A DNA stretch of 64,000 bases from the NCBI RefSeq assembly GCF_040401135.1, contig NZ_JBBAOV010000006.1, positions 18,425 to 82,424 on the forward strand, written 5' to 3'. How positions within the stretch are numbered: position 1 is the first letter of the stretch; the number at the start of each line of letters is the position of its first letter. This DNA comes from Limnohabitans sp040401135. Its GTDB lineage: Bacteria > Pseudomonadota > Gammaproteobacteria > Burkholderiales > Burkholderiaceae_C. The position numbers and the translations under genes are program-made. The notes under the pieces were generated by a model, which saw only the letters and a program-made list of their open reading frames with translations, was not told the origin of the DNA and searched no databases. Shown in pieces: positions 1-8,056 of the stretch.

Positions 1-520
1 CAATGTGTTCGTACATCAAAGGCTGGCCTTCGACGGACGCGAGGCGTTGGTTTTGCAAATCGTCACCACCGGGGTTGGAGGTGCGGCACAACAAGAACGC
101 ACCCTTGCCGTGGTACTTCAAATACGGGGCCACCGAATCCCAGCCCATGAAAGGTGAAAGAGTCACGGCGTCTGCGCCGTAGCGCTCAAAGGCTTCGATG
201 GCGTATTGCTCGGCGGTGGTGCCAATGTCGCCGCGCTTAGCATCCAAGATGATCGGCACATGGGGCGCAACGCGGCGCATGTGTTCCATCAAACGCTCTA
301 GCTGACCTTCGGCGCGGTGCGCTGCGAAGTAAGCGATTTGGGGTTTGAAGGCCATGGCCAAATCTGCGGTGGCATCGACGATAGCCGCGCAGAAATCGTA
401 AATCTTGTTCGAGTCGCCCTTGATGCGGTCAGGGAACTTGGTGGGCTCTGGGTCAAGGCCCACGCAGAGCATGGAGTTGTTTTGGCGCTCTGCGCCCTTA
501 AGCATGTCGATGAATGTCAT
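1..520 (-). CDS. pyrF: Orotidine 5'-phosphate decarboxylase, partial (C-terminal end beyond window)
   Basis: This enzyme decarboxylates OMP to UMP in the last step of de novo pyrimidine synthesis. About 173 N-terminal residues are visible. The start MTFIDMLKGAERQNNSMLCV leads into CVGLDPEPTKFP and later the catalytic loop DAKRGDIGTT, followed by SPFMGWDSVAPYL. That arrangement belongs to the longer subfamily-2 PyrF (about 270 residues) common in Burkholderiales, not the short E. coli type. The ATG at 518-520 is the first in frame. The gene lies downstream of the uracil-DNA glycosylase on the same strand, separated by a 231-bp stretch with two strong stem-loops. The rest of the gene lies left of position 1. 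Confidence 0.95.
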   Translation of the reverse strand, partial: MTFIDMLKGAERQNNSMLCVGLDPEPTKFPDRIKGDSNKIYDFCAAIVDATADLAMAFKPQIAYFAAHRAEGQLERLMEHMRRVAPHVPIILDAKRGDIGTTAEQYAIEAFERYGADAVTLSPFMGWDSVAPYLKYHGKGAFLLCRTSNPGGDDLQNQRLASVEGQPLMYEHI

Positions 521-564
521 CTCGTAATTTTAGAAGGCTTGTTCGCAGGTTTTTGCTGGGCTCG

Positions 565-595
565 CTGTGGGTAGAGGCTTAGCTTCTACCCACAG
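565..595. repeat. Perfect short-loop hairpin upstream of pyrF
   Basis: Two 14-base arms (565-578 and 582-595) flank a three-base loop. The outer 11 bases, CTGTGGGTAGA and TCTACCCACAG, pair perfectly; the inner three pair with one G-U wobble in RNA. No T-run follows on either strand, so a classical intrinsic terminator is unlikely. It lies 45 bp upstream of the pyrF start. It could be a leader structure, a mRNA-end stabiliser for udg, or a REP-like element. Confidence 0.6.
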
Positions 596-626
596 ACTGC
601 GGCGTGCAATATTTCAACCGCAAACA

Positions 627-705
627 GTGACGCGGCTTGGGTGCGGCGGCTAACGATTTCTGGTACCCCAGCATGAGGCAAGCCGCTGCACCCGAGCCGC
701 GTCAC
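627..705. repeat. 25-bp near-perfect inverted repeat between udg and pyrF
   Basis: Arms 627-651 and 681-705 match at 23 of 25 positions (GTGACGCGGCT at the outer ends). The 29-base centre contains a smaller hairpin, CTGG-TACC-CCAG. On either strand the RNA would fold into a long branched stem. There is no T-run beside it. It resembles a small palindromic mobile or REP-type element, or a structured RNA, more than a terminator. Whether it recurs in the genome cannot be seen here. Confidence 0.6.
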
Positions 706-751
706 CACCTCCGGCGCGAACCCTTCACGAACAAACAAACAAAGCCAGAAG

Positions 752-1573
752 CTATTCAGAACCCTTGAGATGCGCCATCGCCAAACACAAGTCAGCCCAA
801 ACCTTGGCCTTTTCAGGCAAGTTGCGCAACACATAAGCGGGGTGGTACGTCACCACCACCGGCACGTTTTGGTACTGGTAGACGCGCCCACGCAGCTTGC
901 CGTAAGGCGTGCCTTCCAGCTCGGGCACGCTATCGCGCAACAAGGCCTGCACCGCAAAACGCCCCATGGCCAAAATCATTTTAGGTTTCAGCAACGCCAC
1001 TTGGCGCTCAAGGTAAGGAAGACACTGCGCTACTTCTTCGGGCTTGGGGTTTCGATTGCCGGGCGGGCGGCACTTGAGCACATTGGCGATATACACGCCG
1101 CCACCCTCTGGCTTTCGCGCGCCTGTGCGTGACAAACTCATAGCGCCCAGCATGTTGTCGAGCAGTTCGCCGGCTTGACCCACAAAGGGCTCGCCTTGAA
1201 GGTCTTCCTCCTCGCCAGGTGCTTCGCCCACGATCAGCCAATCGACTTGTGGCGCTTCACCTTCAGCAGCCAATGCACCCACACCAAACACGGTGTTATG
1301 ACGTGCGCCACACAAAGTGCAGGCTTGACAGCTGGACACCGTGCTCTGCAAAGCGGACCAACCCATTTGGTCAATCCCTTCAGGGCGTTGAATGATGGTC
1401 GGGACAGGCTCTGCTTTGGCCAGATCGCTGGCAGCGACAAAGCTGTGGGGTTGTTCTATTTCCCCCGCTGGCGCATCTATGACGGCGGCCTCGGACATGG
1501 GCGACCACACGCGCACGCCCATCTCGGCCAGCATGGCGCGTTGGCGTTTGTCGAGGTGCAAGGTGTCGGTCAT
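752..1573 (-). CDS. Uracil-DNA glycosylase, family 4 (iron-sulfur type)
   Basis: The enzyme removes uracil from DNA to start base-excision repair. The 273-residue protein has the family-4 signature GEAPGEEEDLQG followed by PFVGQAG and LLDNML. Cysteines suited to a [4Fe-4S] cluster sit in CQACTLC and in CRPPGNRNPKPEEVAQC. The C-terminal motif YHPAYVLR matches the family's HPAYLLR. About 80 poorly conserved residues precede the catalytic domain, which is usual in Comamonadaceae. I chose the ATG at 1573 (MTDTLHLDKRQRAML) because a start at 1618 would run into rimI. It lies 10 bp after rimI on the same strand, so it is probably in the tsaB-rimI-udg transcript. Confidence 0.93.
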   Translation of the reverse strand: MTDTLHLDKRQRAMLAEMGVRVWSPMSEAAVIDAPAGEIEQPHSFVAASDLAKAEPVPTIIQRPEGIDQMGWSALQSTVSSCQACTLCGARHNTVFGVGALAAEGEAPQVDWLIVGEAPGEEEDLQGEPFVGQAGELLDNMLGAMSLSRTGARKPEGGGVYIANVLKCRPPGNRNPKPEEVAQCLPYLERQVALLKPKMILAMGRFAVQALLRDSVPELEGTPYGKLRGRVYQYQNVPVVVTYHPAYVLRNLPEKAKVWADLCLAMAHLKGSE

Positions 1574-1583
1574 TGGGTGTAGC

Positions 1584-2048
1584 TTACAGCTTGAGCGACA
1601 TGACCACCGCATGCTCACGCTGGCCGCGGTTGGCGGGGTAGTAGTTTTTGCGCTCTCCTACACGTCGGTACCCATAGCGCTCGTACACCTGCATGGCGCG
1701 AGTGTTGCCCACCCGCACTTCTAACCACAGCCACAGCGCGTGGCGGCTGCGCGCCCACACCGACAAGGCATCTAGCATCAGCATGCCATAGCCTTGGCCC
1801 TGAAACTCGGGCGCAACAGTGATGTTGAGCAAGTGCACTTCGTCCACGCCCTCCATGGCCACAAAGTAGCCAATCAAGGTGTCGCCGCCCATCAGCGCCA
1901 GCATCTGGTAACTCGATTTGAGCGAGTCCGCAAAGTTACCGCGTGTCCATGGGTGAGCGTAGGCGTTTTTTTCGATACGCAGCACGTCGTCGAGCAGCGC
2001 TTCAGTCAGCGGCTCTAGATGAACTTCGGGTTTCAAAACGGCGTTCAT
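1584..2048 (-). CDS. rimI: Ribosomal protein bS18-alanine N-acetyltransferase
   Basis: This GNAT-fold acetyltransferase modifies the N-terminal alanine of ribosomal protein S18 with acetyl-CoA. The 154-residue length is typical. The acetyl-CoA pyrophosphate loop is QGQGYGMLMLDAL, preceded by the GNAT beta-4 strand VHLLNITVAPEF. The C-terminus has the RimI-like stretch RYGYRRVGERKNYY. It overlaps the stop of tsaB by four bases (2045-2048), indicating translational coupling. Pairing of rimI with tsaB is widespread in bacteria. Confidence 0.93.
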   Translation of the reverse strand: MNAVLKPEVHLEPLTEALLDDVLRIEKNAYAHPWTRGNFADSLKSSYQMLALMGGDTLIGYFVAMEGVDEVHLLNITVAPEFQGQGYGMLMLDALSVWARSRHALWLWLEVRVGNTRAMQVYERYGYRRVGERKNYYPANRGQREHAVVMSLKL

Positions 2049-2833
2049 TGGGCGGCAGCTTGCTGCGCTTTGATTTGCAATCGCTCGTCAGTGGTTTGCG
2101 CCACTTTGTCGCGAATGTAGAGCGGCAGCGCTTTTTCTGGTGGTACAGCTTCGCCGGCGGCCCAAGCGGCGGGGGCCAAGCGCAGCAAGGCGGCGGCTGT
2201 TGGCAAGACGAGCAGTTGCGGCCCTGACAAAGCAGCGGGCCAACGGCCTGCGTAAACGGGCCATGCGTTGCCAGCCGCAATAAAGCCGTCTTGCGTCCAA
2301 TCGGCAGGCCAATGCAGCGTTTCGGGGCTGTGCAGTTCGGGCTCTTGCACGCAACACCAAGTGCCACGCATGAGGTTTGCTTGGTCCGCGCTGCTTACTG
2401 CATCTGTGGTGATTGGCTTGAACTCATACGCCGCCATATACACCTGCTCCATGCGCGCATCCATCACGGCCAGCACGCGGGTCACTGGCTTTGAACCGCT
2501 TGCAGCACTCGCCGCACGCGCTTCTTCAGCCACAGCCAACAAGGTGTCAATTGGCAACACAAACAAATCTGCTCCAAACGCCAAGCCCTGCGCCACCGAA
2601 CACGCGGTGCGCAAACCCGTGAACGCGCCTGGTCCACGGCCAAACACCACGGCTTGCAAATCGGTCAACGCTACACACGCCTCTTTTAAGAGCGTCAAGG
2701 TTTGCGGAATCATGTGCGTGGACGTAAGCGCACCGCCTGCGCTGGTGTGCGTCCATGTCTGGGTGCCGCGAGCAACAGCAAGAGAAAGGGTGTCGGTACT
2801 GGTCTCTAAAGCCAGCCAAGTGTTGGAGTGCAT
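2045..2833 (-). CDS. tsaB: tRNA threonylcarbamoyladenosine biosynthesis protein TsaB
   Basis: TsaB is the non-catalytic partner of TsaD in transferring the threonylcarbamoyl group to A37 of ANN-decoding tRNAs. The 262-residue ASKHA-fold protein opens with LALETSTDTLSLAV and carries the family hallmark GRGPGAFTGLRTACSVAQGL near residue 65. It starts at the ATG at 2833, 32 bp from the divergent dacB start. tsaC, which makes the substrate threonylcarbamoyl-AMP, is also in this window at 5752-6798. Confidence 0.95.
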   Translation of the reverse strand: MHSNTWLALETSTDTLSLAVARGTQTWTHTSAGGALTSTHMIPQTLTLLKEACVALTDLQAVVFGRGPGAFTGLRTACSVAQGLAFGADLFVLPIDTLLAVAEEARAASAASGSKPVTRVLAVMDARMEQVYMAAYEFKPITTDAVSSADQANLMRGTWCCVQEPELHSPETLHWPADWTQDGFIAAGNAWPVYAGRWPAALSGPQLLVLPTAAALLRLAPAAWAAGEAVPPEKALPLYIRDKVAQTTDERLQIKAQQAAAQ

Positions 2834-2865
2834 CGGGTGATTATCCCAGCCGTGATAATTTGCTT

Positions 2866-4416
2866 ATGACCTGCCCGCACTTGCCCACTTTGCACCCGCT
2901 CACCCCCCGCATCAGCCGCGGACGATGGCGCTTTGAACACTTGCCATTGGCATGTGCGCTTGCCTTTGCCGTCGCCTTCGCACAGCTATTTACCCTGATC
3001 TGCGCTACTGCCTTGCCCGCGCACGCGGCCCCCAGCTCGAAGGCCGTGCGCACCGACCCGCCCAAACACAGCGACGGCGACGTTGGCCAACTGCCTGCCG
3101 AAGTGCTAGCCGCCCTGCAACGCGCCAAAGTGCCGAACGAAAACTTCCATGTCATGGTGGTCGACACACACACGGGCAGCACACCGCGCCTAAGCCACCA
3201 AGCCCAAGTGCGCGTGAACCCCGCGTCGCTCATGAAGCTGGCCACCACCACCGCTGCGCTTGACACGCTGGGCCCCGCCTTTGTGTGGCGCACGCCCGTG
3301 TTCGTGGACGGCCCTGTGCGCGATGGCGTGTTGCAGGGCAATGTTTACATCAAGGGCAGCGGCGACCCGCGTTTGGTGGTGGAGCGTTTGTGGCTGCTGA
3401 TGCGCCGCATTCAAGGCTTGGGCATTCAAAAAATTCAAGGTGATATCGTGCTCGACCGCAGCGCGTTTGACGTGGCCGTGCGCGACGCCGCCAGCTTTGA
3501 CGGCGAGCCCCTGCGCCCCTACAACGCTGCGCCCGATGCGTTGCTGCTGAACTTCAAATCGTTGCTCATTCAGTTTGTGCCCGACCGCGCTGCCAACGTG
3601 GCGCGTGTGCAAATCGAGCCGCCCTTGGCTGGCGTCCAGTTTCCCGCCAGTGTGCCGCTGAGCGCTGGCGACTGCAGCGACTACCGAAGCGCTCTGCGCG
3701 CCGACTGGAGCGACCCCGCACGCATCCGCTTTGCTGGCAACTTCCCCGCCGTGTGTGGCGAAAAAATGTGGCCCATTGCCTACGCCGCACCTCAGCAATT
3801 TGCGTCACGCGCTGTTGCAGGCATGTGGCTGCAACTCGGCGGGCAGCTCAGCGGCCAAGTGCGCGATGGCAACGTACCCGCCCATTTGCAGCCCGCCTTC
3901 AGCGTGGAGTCCGCATCGTTGGCCGAGACCATCCGCGACATCAACAAATACAGCAACAACGTGATGGCGCAACAACTGTTCCTCACCCTCAGCCAACAAC
4001 AACGCGGCGTAGGCACTTTTGATGCGTCACGCGAAGTGATGCAGCTGTGGTGGCGCGAGCGCGTGGGCGGCGACATGCCCACCTTTGACAACGGCTCGGG
4101 CCTGAGCCGCGAAGAACGCATCAGCGCGCAAGCCCTCGCCCGTTTGCTGCAAGTGGCATGGGCCTCGCCCCATATGTCTGAGCTGATGAGCTCGTTGCCT
4201 GTGACCGGCCTTGACGGCACGATGAAACGCAGCAAAGCACAGGCCATCGCACATTTAAAAACCGGCAGCTTGCGGGATGTGGCGGGCGTGGCGGGTTTTG
4301 TGGATACCACCAGCGGCAAACGCTGGGTGGTGGTGGCCATCCTTCACCACCCCAACGCCAATGCCGCTCGCCCTGCGCTGGACGCAATGATTGACTGGGC
4401 GGGTAAGCAGCCTTAA
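2866..4416 (+). CDS. dacB: D-alanyl-D-alanine carboxypeptidase/endopeptidase (PBP4 family)
   Basis: This periplasmic penicillin-binding protein trims peptidoglycan stem peptides and cleaves cross-links. The 516-residue product starts with MTCPHLPTL and has a signal peptide whose hydrophobic core is ACALAFAVAFAQLFTLICAT, ending near LPAHA. The three serine-peptidase S13 motifs are present in order: SLMK (SxxK, in NPASLMKLATT), SNN (SxN, in KYSNNVMAQQ) and KTG (in HLKTGSLRDVAG). I chose the ATG at 2866 because upstream in-frame codons fall inside the divergent tsaB. A small transporter gene follows 15 bp downstream. Confidence 0.93.
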   Translation: MTCPHLPTLHPLTPRISRGRWRFEHLPLACALAFAVAFAQLFTLICATALPAHAAPSSKAVRTDPPKHSDGDVGQLPAEVLAALQRAKVPNENFHVMVVDTHTGSTPRLSHQAQVRVNPASLMKLATTTAALDTLGPAFVWRTPVFVDGPVRDGVLQGNVYIKGSGDPRLVVERLWLLMRRIQGLGIQKIQGDIVLDRSAFDVAVRDAASFDGEPLRPYNAAPDALLLNFKSLLIQFVPDRAANVARVQIEPPLAGVQFPASVPLSAGDCSDYRSALRADWSDPARIRFAGNFPAVCGEKMWPIAYAAPQQFASRAVAGMWLQLGGQLSGQVRDGNVPAHLQPAFSVESASLAETIRDINKYSNNVMAQQLFLTLSQQQRGVGTFDASREVMQLWWRERVGGDMPTFDNGSGLSREERISAQALARLLQVAWASPHMSELMSSLPVTGLDGTMKRSKAQAIAHLKTGSLRDVAGVAGFVDTTSGKRWVVVAILHHPNANAARPALDAMIDWAGKQP

Positions 4417-4431
4417 TTCAGAAAGACTTCC

Positions 4432-4707
4432 ATGAACTACACCGAATGGATCGGCTACGCCGCCGCCAGCCTCACCACCGCGAGCTTTGTGCCGCAAGCG
4501 TGGCTGACCTTCAAGACCCGCGATGTGAGCGGTGTTTCGCTGGGGATGTACAGCGCTTTCACGCTAGGCATTGCGCTGTGGTTGGCCTACGGCTTGCTGA
4601 TCGAAGCCTGGCCCGTGGTGATTGCCAACATCATCACGCTGATGTTGGCTGCCAGCATCTTGGCGATGCGTTTGCGCTTTGGGCGCAAGGCATCTGCGGG
4701 TGATTAA
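4432..4707 (+). CDS. SemiSWEET-type small sugar transporter
   Basis: A 91-residue membrane protein with three predicted helices: one around the PQ-loop (SLTTASFVPQAWLTF), one at YSAFTLGIALWLAYGLLI and one at WPVVIANIITLMLAASILAM. The single-triplet size and FVPQ motif match bacterial SemiSWEETs (MtN3/saliva family), which dimerise to move sugars by facilitated diffusion; the substrate here is unknown. It follows dacB closely and may share its transcript. Its stop overlaps the stop of the convergent lipoprotein gene by four bases. Confidence 0.85.
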   Translation: MNYTEWIGYAAASLTTASFVPQAWLTFKTRDVSGVSLGMYSAFTLGIALWLAYGLLIEAWPVVIANIITLMLAASILAMRLRFGRKASAGD

Positions 4708-5722
4708 CGCCAGCCTTGGGCTGTGGCGTTGTACAAATACTGTGCGACCCAACGGTTACCTGCAGGGGTGAGGTGGATGCCGTCTGCGAAGAGCATGGTG
4801 GTGTAGGGCCTACCCGCTGCCGTTGGCACGCTAGCGGCACAACCCGAAAACGATGTGGCATCTCCGCATGCTGGCGTAGTACCTGCCACAACAGTGCTGT
4901 TGAAGCCAGTATCTGTAAATGGACTTAAAACAGCGACCGATGTCACCGTCAAAAAGGATGAAGTCACGCCTGAGGCATTGGCATAAATCACAGAGTTAGG
5001 CGTTTGACTGCCAAACGCTGTGCTCAAAGCCAACAAAACAGTTTCGTTGAAAGTGTTTGTTGCGGTTGTGCTGACAGTACCGGTATTCACACGGCCCCAA
5101 GGCGTTCTAGACACATCCAACACAGGCATGATCAGAATATGTGTCACACCAGCGGTTTTCAAGCGCTGCACTTGGGTAACCAAGGTTTGGGCTTCTGTAG
5201 CCGGAGTGGCGCCTGCTTTGACATCAAACGTGCCCACAGTGATCACCACCAAGTCGCCCGAAGAAAANNNNNNNNNNNNNNNNNNNNNNNNNNNNNNNNN
5301 NNNNNNNNNNNNNNNNNNNNNNNNNNNNNNNNNNNNNNNNNNNNNNNNNNNNNNNNNNNNNNNNNNNCTGCTTTGACATCAAACGTGCCCACAGTGATCA
5401 CCACCAAGTCGCCCGAAGAAAAACCGCCATTCGCAGTCACAACACTATCTATTTGCGCGGCCAGGCCAGAGACCAAGGCGCCAGCACTGGCCTTACTAAC
5501 GATATTGGACTGTCCAAAATAAGCCGCCACTTGTCCAACTACCGTGCGTGTAGTTGTCCCATCGTCAACAGTGGCCGCTGCATTGTTAAACCCATCCCCC
5601 AAACCAATTACTCGCGTTGGCTTGAACGGGTCCACCGTGCTGCTTGCACCGCAGGCTGAAAGCAAGCCCACAATGGCAATGCTGCACAGGGCTTTGAAGG
5701 TTCGGCTAAAAATTGGGTTCAT
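4704..5722 (-). CDS. Lipoprotein of SGNH/GDSL-hydrolase fold, split by an assembly gap
   Basis: The gene is interrupted in this sequence by 100 N, but the break is artificial. The 55 bases left of the gap (5213-5267) are repeated exactly on the right (5368-5422). Removing the N run and one copy restores one frame of 287 residues. The product has a lipoprotein signal with lipobox LSAC (Cys24), then a block-I-like IGLGDGFNN, a GTFDV in place of the usual GxND, and a clear block V, DGIHLTPAGNRWVAQ. The usual nucleophile Ser of GDS is Gly44, so hydrolase activity is doubtful. I chose the ATG at 5722, which has AGAGAG upstream; an adjacent GTG at 5725 is possible. Confidence 0.75.
5213..5422. repeat. 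55-bp exact direct duplication flanking the scaffold gap
   Basis: Positions 5213-5267 and 5368-5422 are identical over all 55 bases and directly abut the N run on each side. Collapsing them gives a continuous open frame, so this is two overlapping contig ends that were not merged, not a biological repeat. Confidence 0.93.
5268..5367. other. Scaffold gap of exactly 100 N
   Basis: A run of exactly 100 N is a conventional placeholder for a gap of unknown size. The flanking 55-bp identity shows the true gap size is negative (the contigs overlap). Confidence 0.97.
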
Positions 5723-5751
5723 CACAGGCTCTCTTTATGTACTGCGTTAGT

Positions 5752-6798
5752 TTAACTAGTTGGCGCGGCGGCCCGTGTCAAGCGGTCGCGAACACCATCC
5801 CATTCTGGGGTGAGGGGTGGGGCTTCAACCCAAATGTGTGCAACGCCTTGAGCGTCAAAGCTGCGCAATTGGGCAAAAAGTTGGTGGGCGCAGTCGTTGG
5901 CCGATGAGGGCATGGGCTGCACCTTAAACAGAGCGGCGTTAGTTGCAGGCAATTGAACAGTGCTGCGGGACCAGACGGCGACCATGCCAGCGGCAGTGCC
6001 CGCACCCGTCAATTCAGGGCTAGTTTTTGCACTTGCACTTGCATAGGCAAGGATGAACTTTTGCAGATCAGCGGCCGCCATCAACTGCAACCTGGCCGTG
6101 GGCGCATAGTGCGACGCCAACGAACCCGAAGTTCGCGGGGCCTCTGGATCGGGGGTGTTTGGCGCAATGACGGTCACACCGCACGCAATGCTGAGTTGCT
6201 GCGGCGTGATCACGCCCGGGCGCAACAACACAGGCGCAGCACGGGTGCAATCAACAATGGTGGACTCAATGCCCACATCGCAAGCACCTCCATCGAGGAT
6301 GAGCAAGTCATCACCAAACTCGCCCGCCACATGCGCGGCCGTGGTAGGGCTGACGCGGCCAAACACATTGGCGCTCGGTGCAGCCACCCCCAACACGCCC
6401 AAGGCTTCGGCGCTGTGCAACACAGCTTGCGCTGTCGCGTGTGATGGACAACGCAAGCCCACCGAGTTTTGTCCACCCGCGGCCACGGCAGCCACCTCGG
6501 GTCGGCGCGGCAAGATGAGGGTCAAGGGGCCGGGCCAAAAAGCATCCATAAGTTTTTGCGCAAAGTCCGGCACGTGGCTGGCAAAGCGCTGCACGCCTTG
6601 CGCGCTGGCCACATGCACGATGAGCGGGTGGTTGGCGGGACGGCCTTTGGCTGCAAAGATTTTGGCCACTGCGGCATCGTTGCCCGCATCTGCGGCTAAG
6701 CCGTAGACCGTCTCGGTTGGCAAACCCAAGAGTTCACCGCGCCGCAAGGCTTGTGCAGCGGCGGTGATGGATGTCGAGAGTTGGCCGTCGAAAATCAT
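5752..6798 (-). CDS. tsaC: L-threonylcarbamoyladenylate synthase (Sua5/TsaC type)
   Basis: This enzyme makes threonylcarbamoyl-AMP from threonine, bicarbonate and ATP for the tRNA t6A modification completed by TsaD/TsaB. The 348-residue length and two-domain layout match Sua5. The N-terminal YrdC domain has GLPTETVYGLAADA, KGRPANHPLIVH, WPGPLTLILPRR and GLRCPSHATAQAVL. A linker with RPGVITPQQL leads to a C-terminal Sua5 domain beginning PRTSGSLASHYAPTARL. I chose the ATG at 6798 (MIFDGQLSTSITAAAQAL); upstream extension would overlap purK. It is 31 bp downstream of purK and probably co-transcribed. Confidence 0.93.
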   Translation of the reverse strand: MIFDGQLSTSITAAAQALRRGELLGLPTETVYGLAADAGNDAAVAKIFAAKGRPANHPLIVHVASAQGVQRFASHVPDFAQKLMDAFWPGPLTLILPRRPEVAAVAAGGQNSVGLRCPSHATAQAVLHSAEALGVLGVAAPSANVFGRVSPTTAAHVAGEFGDDLLILDGGACDVGIESTIVDCTRAAPVLLRPGVITPQQLSIACGVTVIAPNTPDPEAPRTSGSLASHYAPTARLQLMAAADLQKFILAYASASAKTSPELTGAGTAAGMVAVWSRSTVQLPATNAALFKVQPMPSSANDCAHQLFAQLRSFDAQGVAHIWVEAPPLTPEWDGVRDRLTRAAAPTS

Positions 6799-6829
6799 TT
6801 GATGCAGAGCGAGCAAATAAATAGAGCCA

Positions 6830-8056
6830 TCAAAACGGTGCAATTCCCAAAATGGCTGCCGCTTGCAATGCCACGTAACGCGCTGCCTCTGGCGTGGCAG
6901 CGGTGATGTTGAGGTGACCCATCTTTCGGCCCACACGCGCTTCGCGTTTGCCGTACAAATGCAGGTGCGTGCCAGGCAACGCCAGCACTTGGTGCCATGC
7001 GGGCTCAACTTGTAAAGTATTTGGCTTCAAAGAATTGGGTTCTGACCCCAGTTTGTCAAACCACAAGTCGCCCAGCAGGTTAAGCATGATGGTTGGGCTG
7101 TGCAAACGCGGCTGCGTCAACGGCAAATCGGCCATGGTGCGCACTTGCAATTCGAACTGCGACACATCGCAGGCGTCTTGGCTGTAGTGGCCGCTGTTGT
7201 GGGGGCGAGGCGCGATTTCGTTGACGACCAACGAGTGATCGGCCAACACAAAAAACTCCACGCACAGCACGCCAACATAGTTCAACTCTTGCGCCACGGC
7301 TTTGGCGGCGGTGATGGCTTGGTTCGCCAACGCGTCGGGCACATTGCCTGCAAATACTTCGGTCACGGCCAAGATGCCGTCGCGGTGCAGGTTGCGTTGC
7401 ACAGGCAGGTTCACGGTTCCACCGTCGCGACCACGCGCCACGATGACTGAACATTCGCTGACCAAGGGCAACATTTTTTCCAACACGCAAGGCACGCCAC
7501 CCAGCTTAGCCCAACCGGCGTTGAGCTCGTCGCGTGTGCCCACGCGCAATTGGCCTTTGCCGTCGTAGCCCATGCGGGAGGTTTTTAAAATTCCGGGCAG
7601 CAAGTTGTCAACTACGGCGGCGTTCGCCGTGCCCGCCAATAAGGCGGCGAGTTGCGCAGCCGTATCGATCACCACATAAGGCGCCACGGGCACGCCGCAG
7701 GCTACAAAGTGGGCTTTCTCACGGGCACGATCTTGCGCCACAGCCACGGCAGACGCGGCAGGAGACACGGGCAGTGTGGCGGCCAATTGCGCCAGCGCAT
7801 CGGCAGGCACGTTTTCAAATTCGGTGGTGACGGCTTGGCACGCAGCTGCCAGTTGCTTCAAACCTGCGGCATCTAAGTAGTCGGTGTGGATGTGGTGGTG
7901 GCTCACCAAGCCTGCGGGGCTTTGCGCGTCAGGGTCGAGCACGGCGGTGTTGTAACCCATGCGCTGCGCGGTGTGAGCCCACATGCGGCCTAACTGGCCG
8001 CCGCCCAACACGCCCAAGGTCGAGCCGGGCAGCAAGGGTTTCAGGGTTTGGCTCAT
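6830..8056 (-). CDS. purK: 5-(carboxyamino)imidazole ribonucleotide synthase
   Basis: PurK carboxylates AIR with ATP and bicarbonate to N5-CAIR in purine synthesis. The 408-residue ATP-grasp protein begins with STLGVLGGGQLGRM, has the ATP-grasp stretch ILKTSRMGYDGKGQ, and further on the catalytic FFVLADHSLVVNEIAPRPHN followed by HNSGHYSQDACDVSQFE. It overlaps purE by four bases (8053-8056), and its product is the substrate of PurE. tsaC follows. Confidence 0.96.
   Translation of the reverse strand: MSQTLKPLLPGSTLGVLGGGQLGRMWAHTAQRMGYNTAVLDPDAQSPAGLVSHHHIHTDYLDAAGLKQLAAACQAVTTEFENVPADALAQLAATLPVSPAASAVAVAQDRAREKAHFVACGVPVAPYVVIDTAAQLAALLAGTANAAVVDNLLPGILKTSRMGYDGKGQLRVGTRDELNAGWAKLGGVPCVLEKMLPLVSECSVIVARGRDGGTVNLPVQRNLHRDGILAVTEVFAGNVPDALANQAITAAKAVAQELNYVGVLCVEFFVLADHSLVVNEIAPRPHNSGHYSQDACDVSQFELQVRTMADLPLTQPRLHSPTIMLNLLGDLWFDKLGSEPNSLKPNTLQVEPAWHQVLALPGTHLHLYGKREARVGRKMGHLNITAATPEAARYVALQAAAILGIAPF

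Larger units (their letters stand above)
521..751. other. Intergenic region between udg and pyrF with two stem-loops
   Basis: This 231-bp stretch between the udg stop and the pyrF start holds no credible gene. It contains two inverted repeats (565-595 and 627-705), listed separately, which together fill more than half of it. The pyrF promoter or leader should lie here. I see no convincing -10/-35 pair. Confidence 0.7.

Noticed and set aside
5213..5422. A real tandem repeat or a frameshifted pseudogene at the N run
   Set aside because: The duplicate abuts the gap on both sides and its removal restores a full frame, so it is an assembly join.
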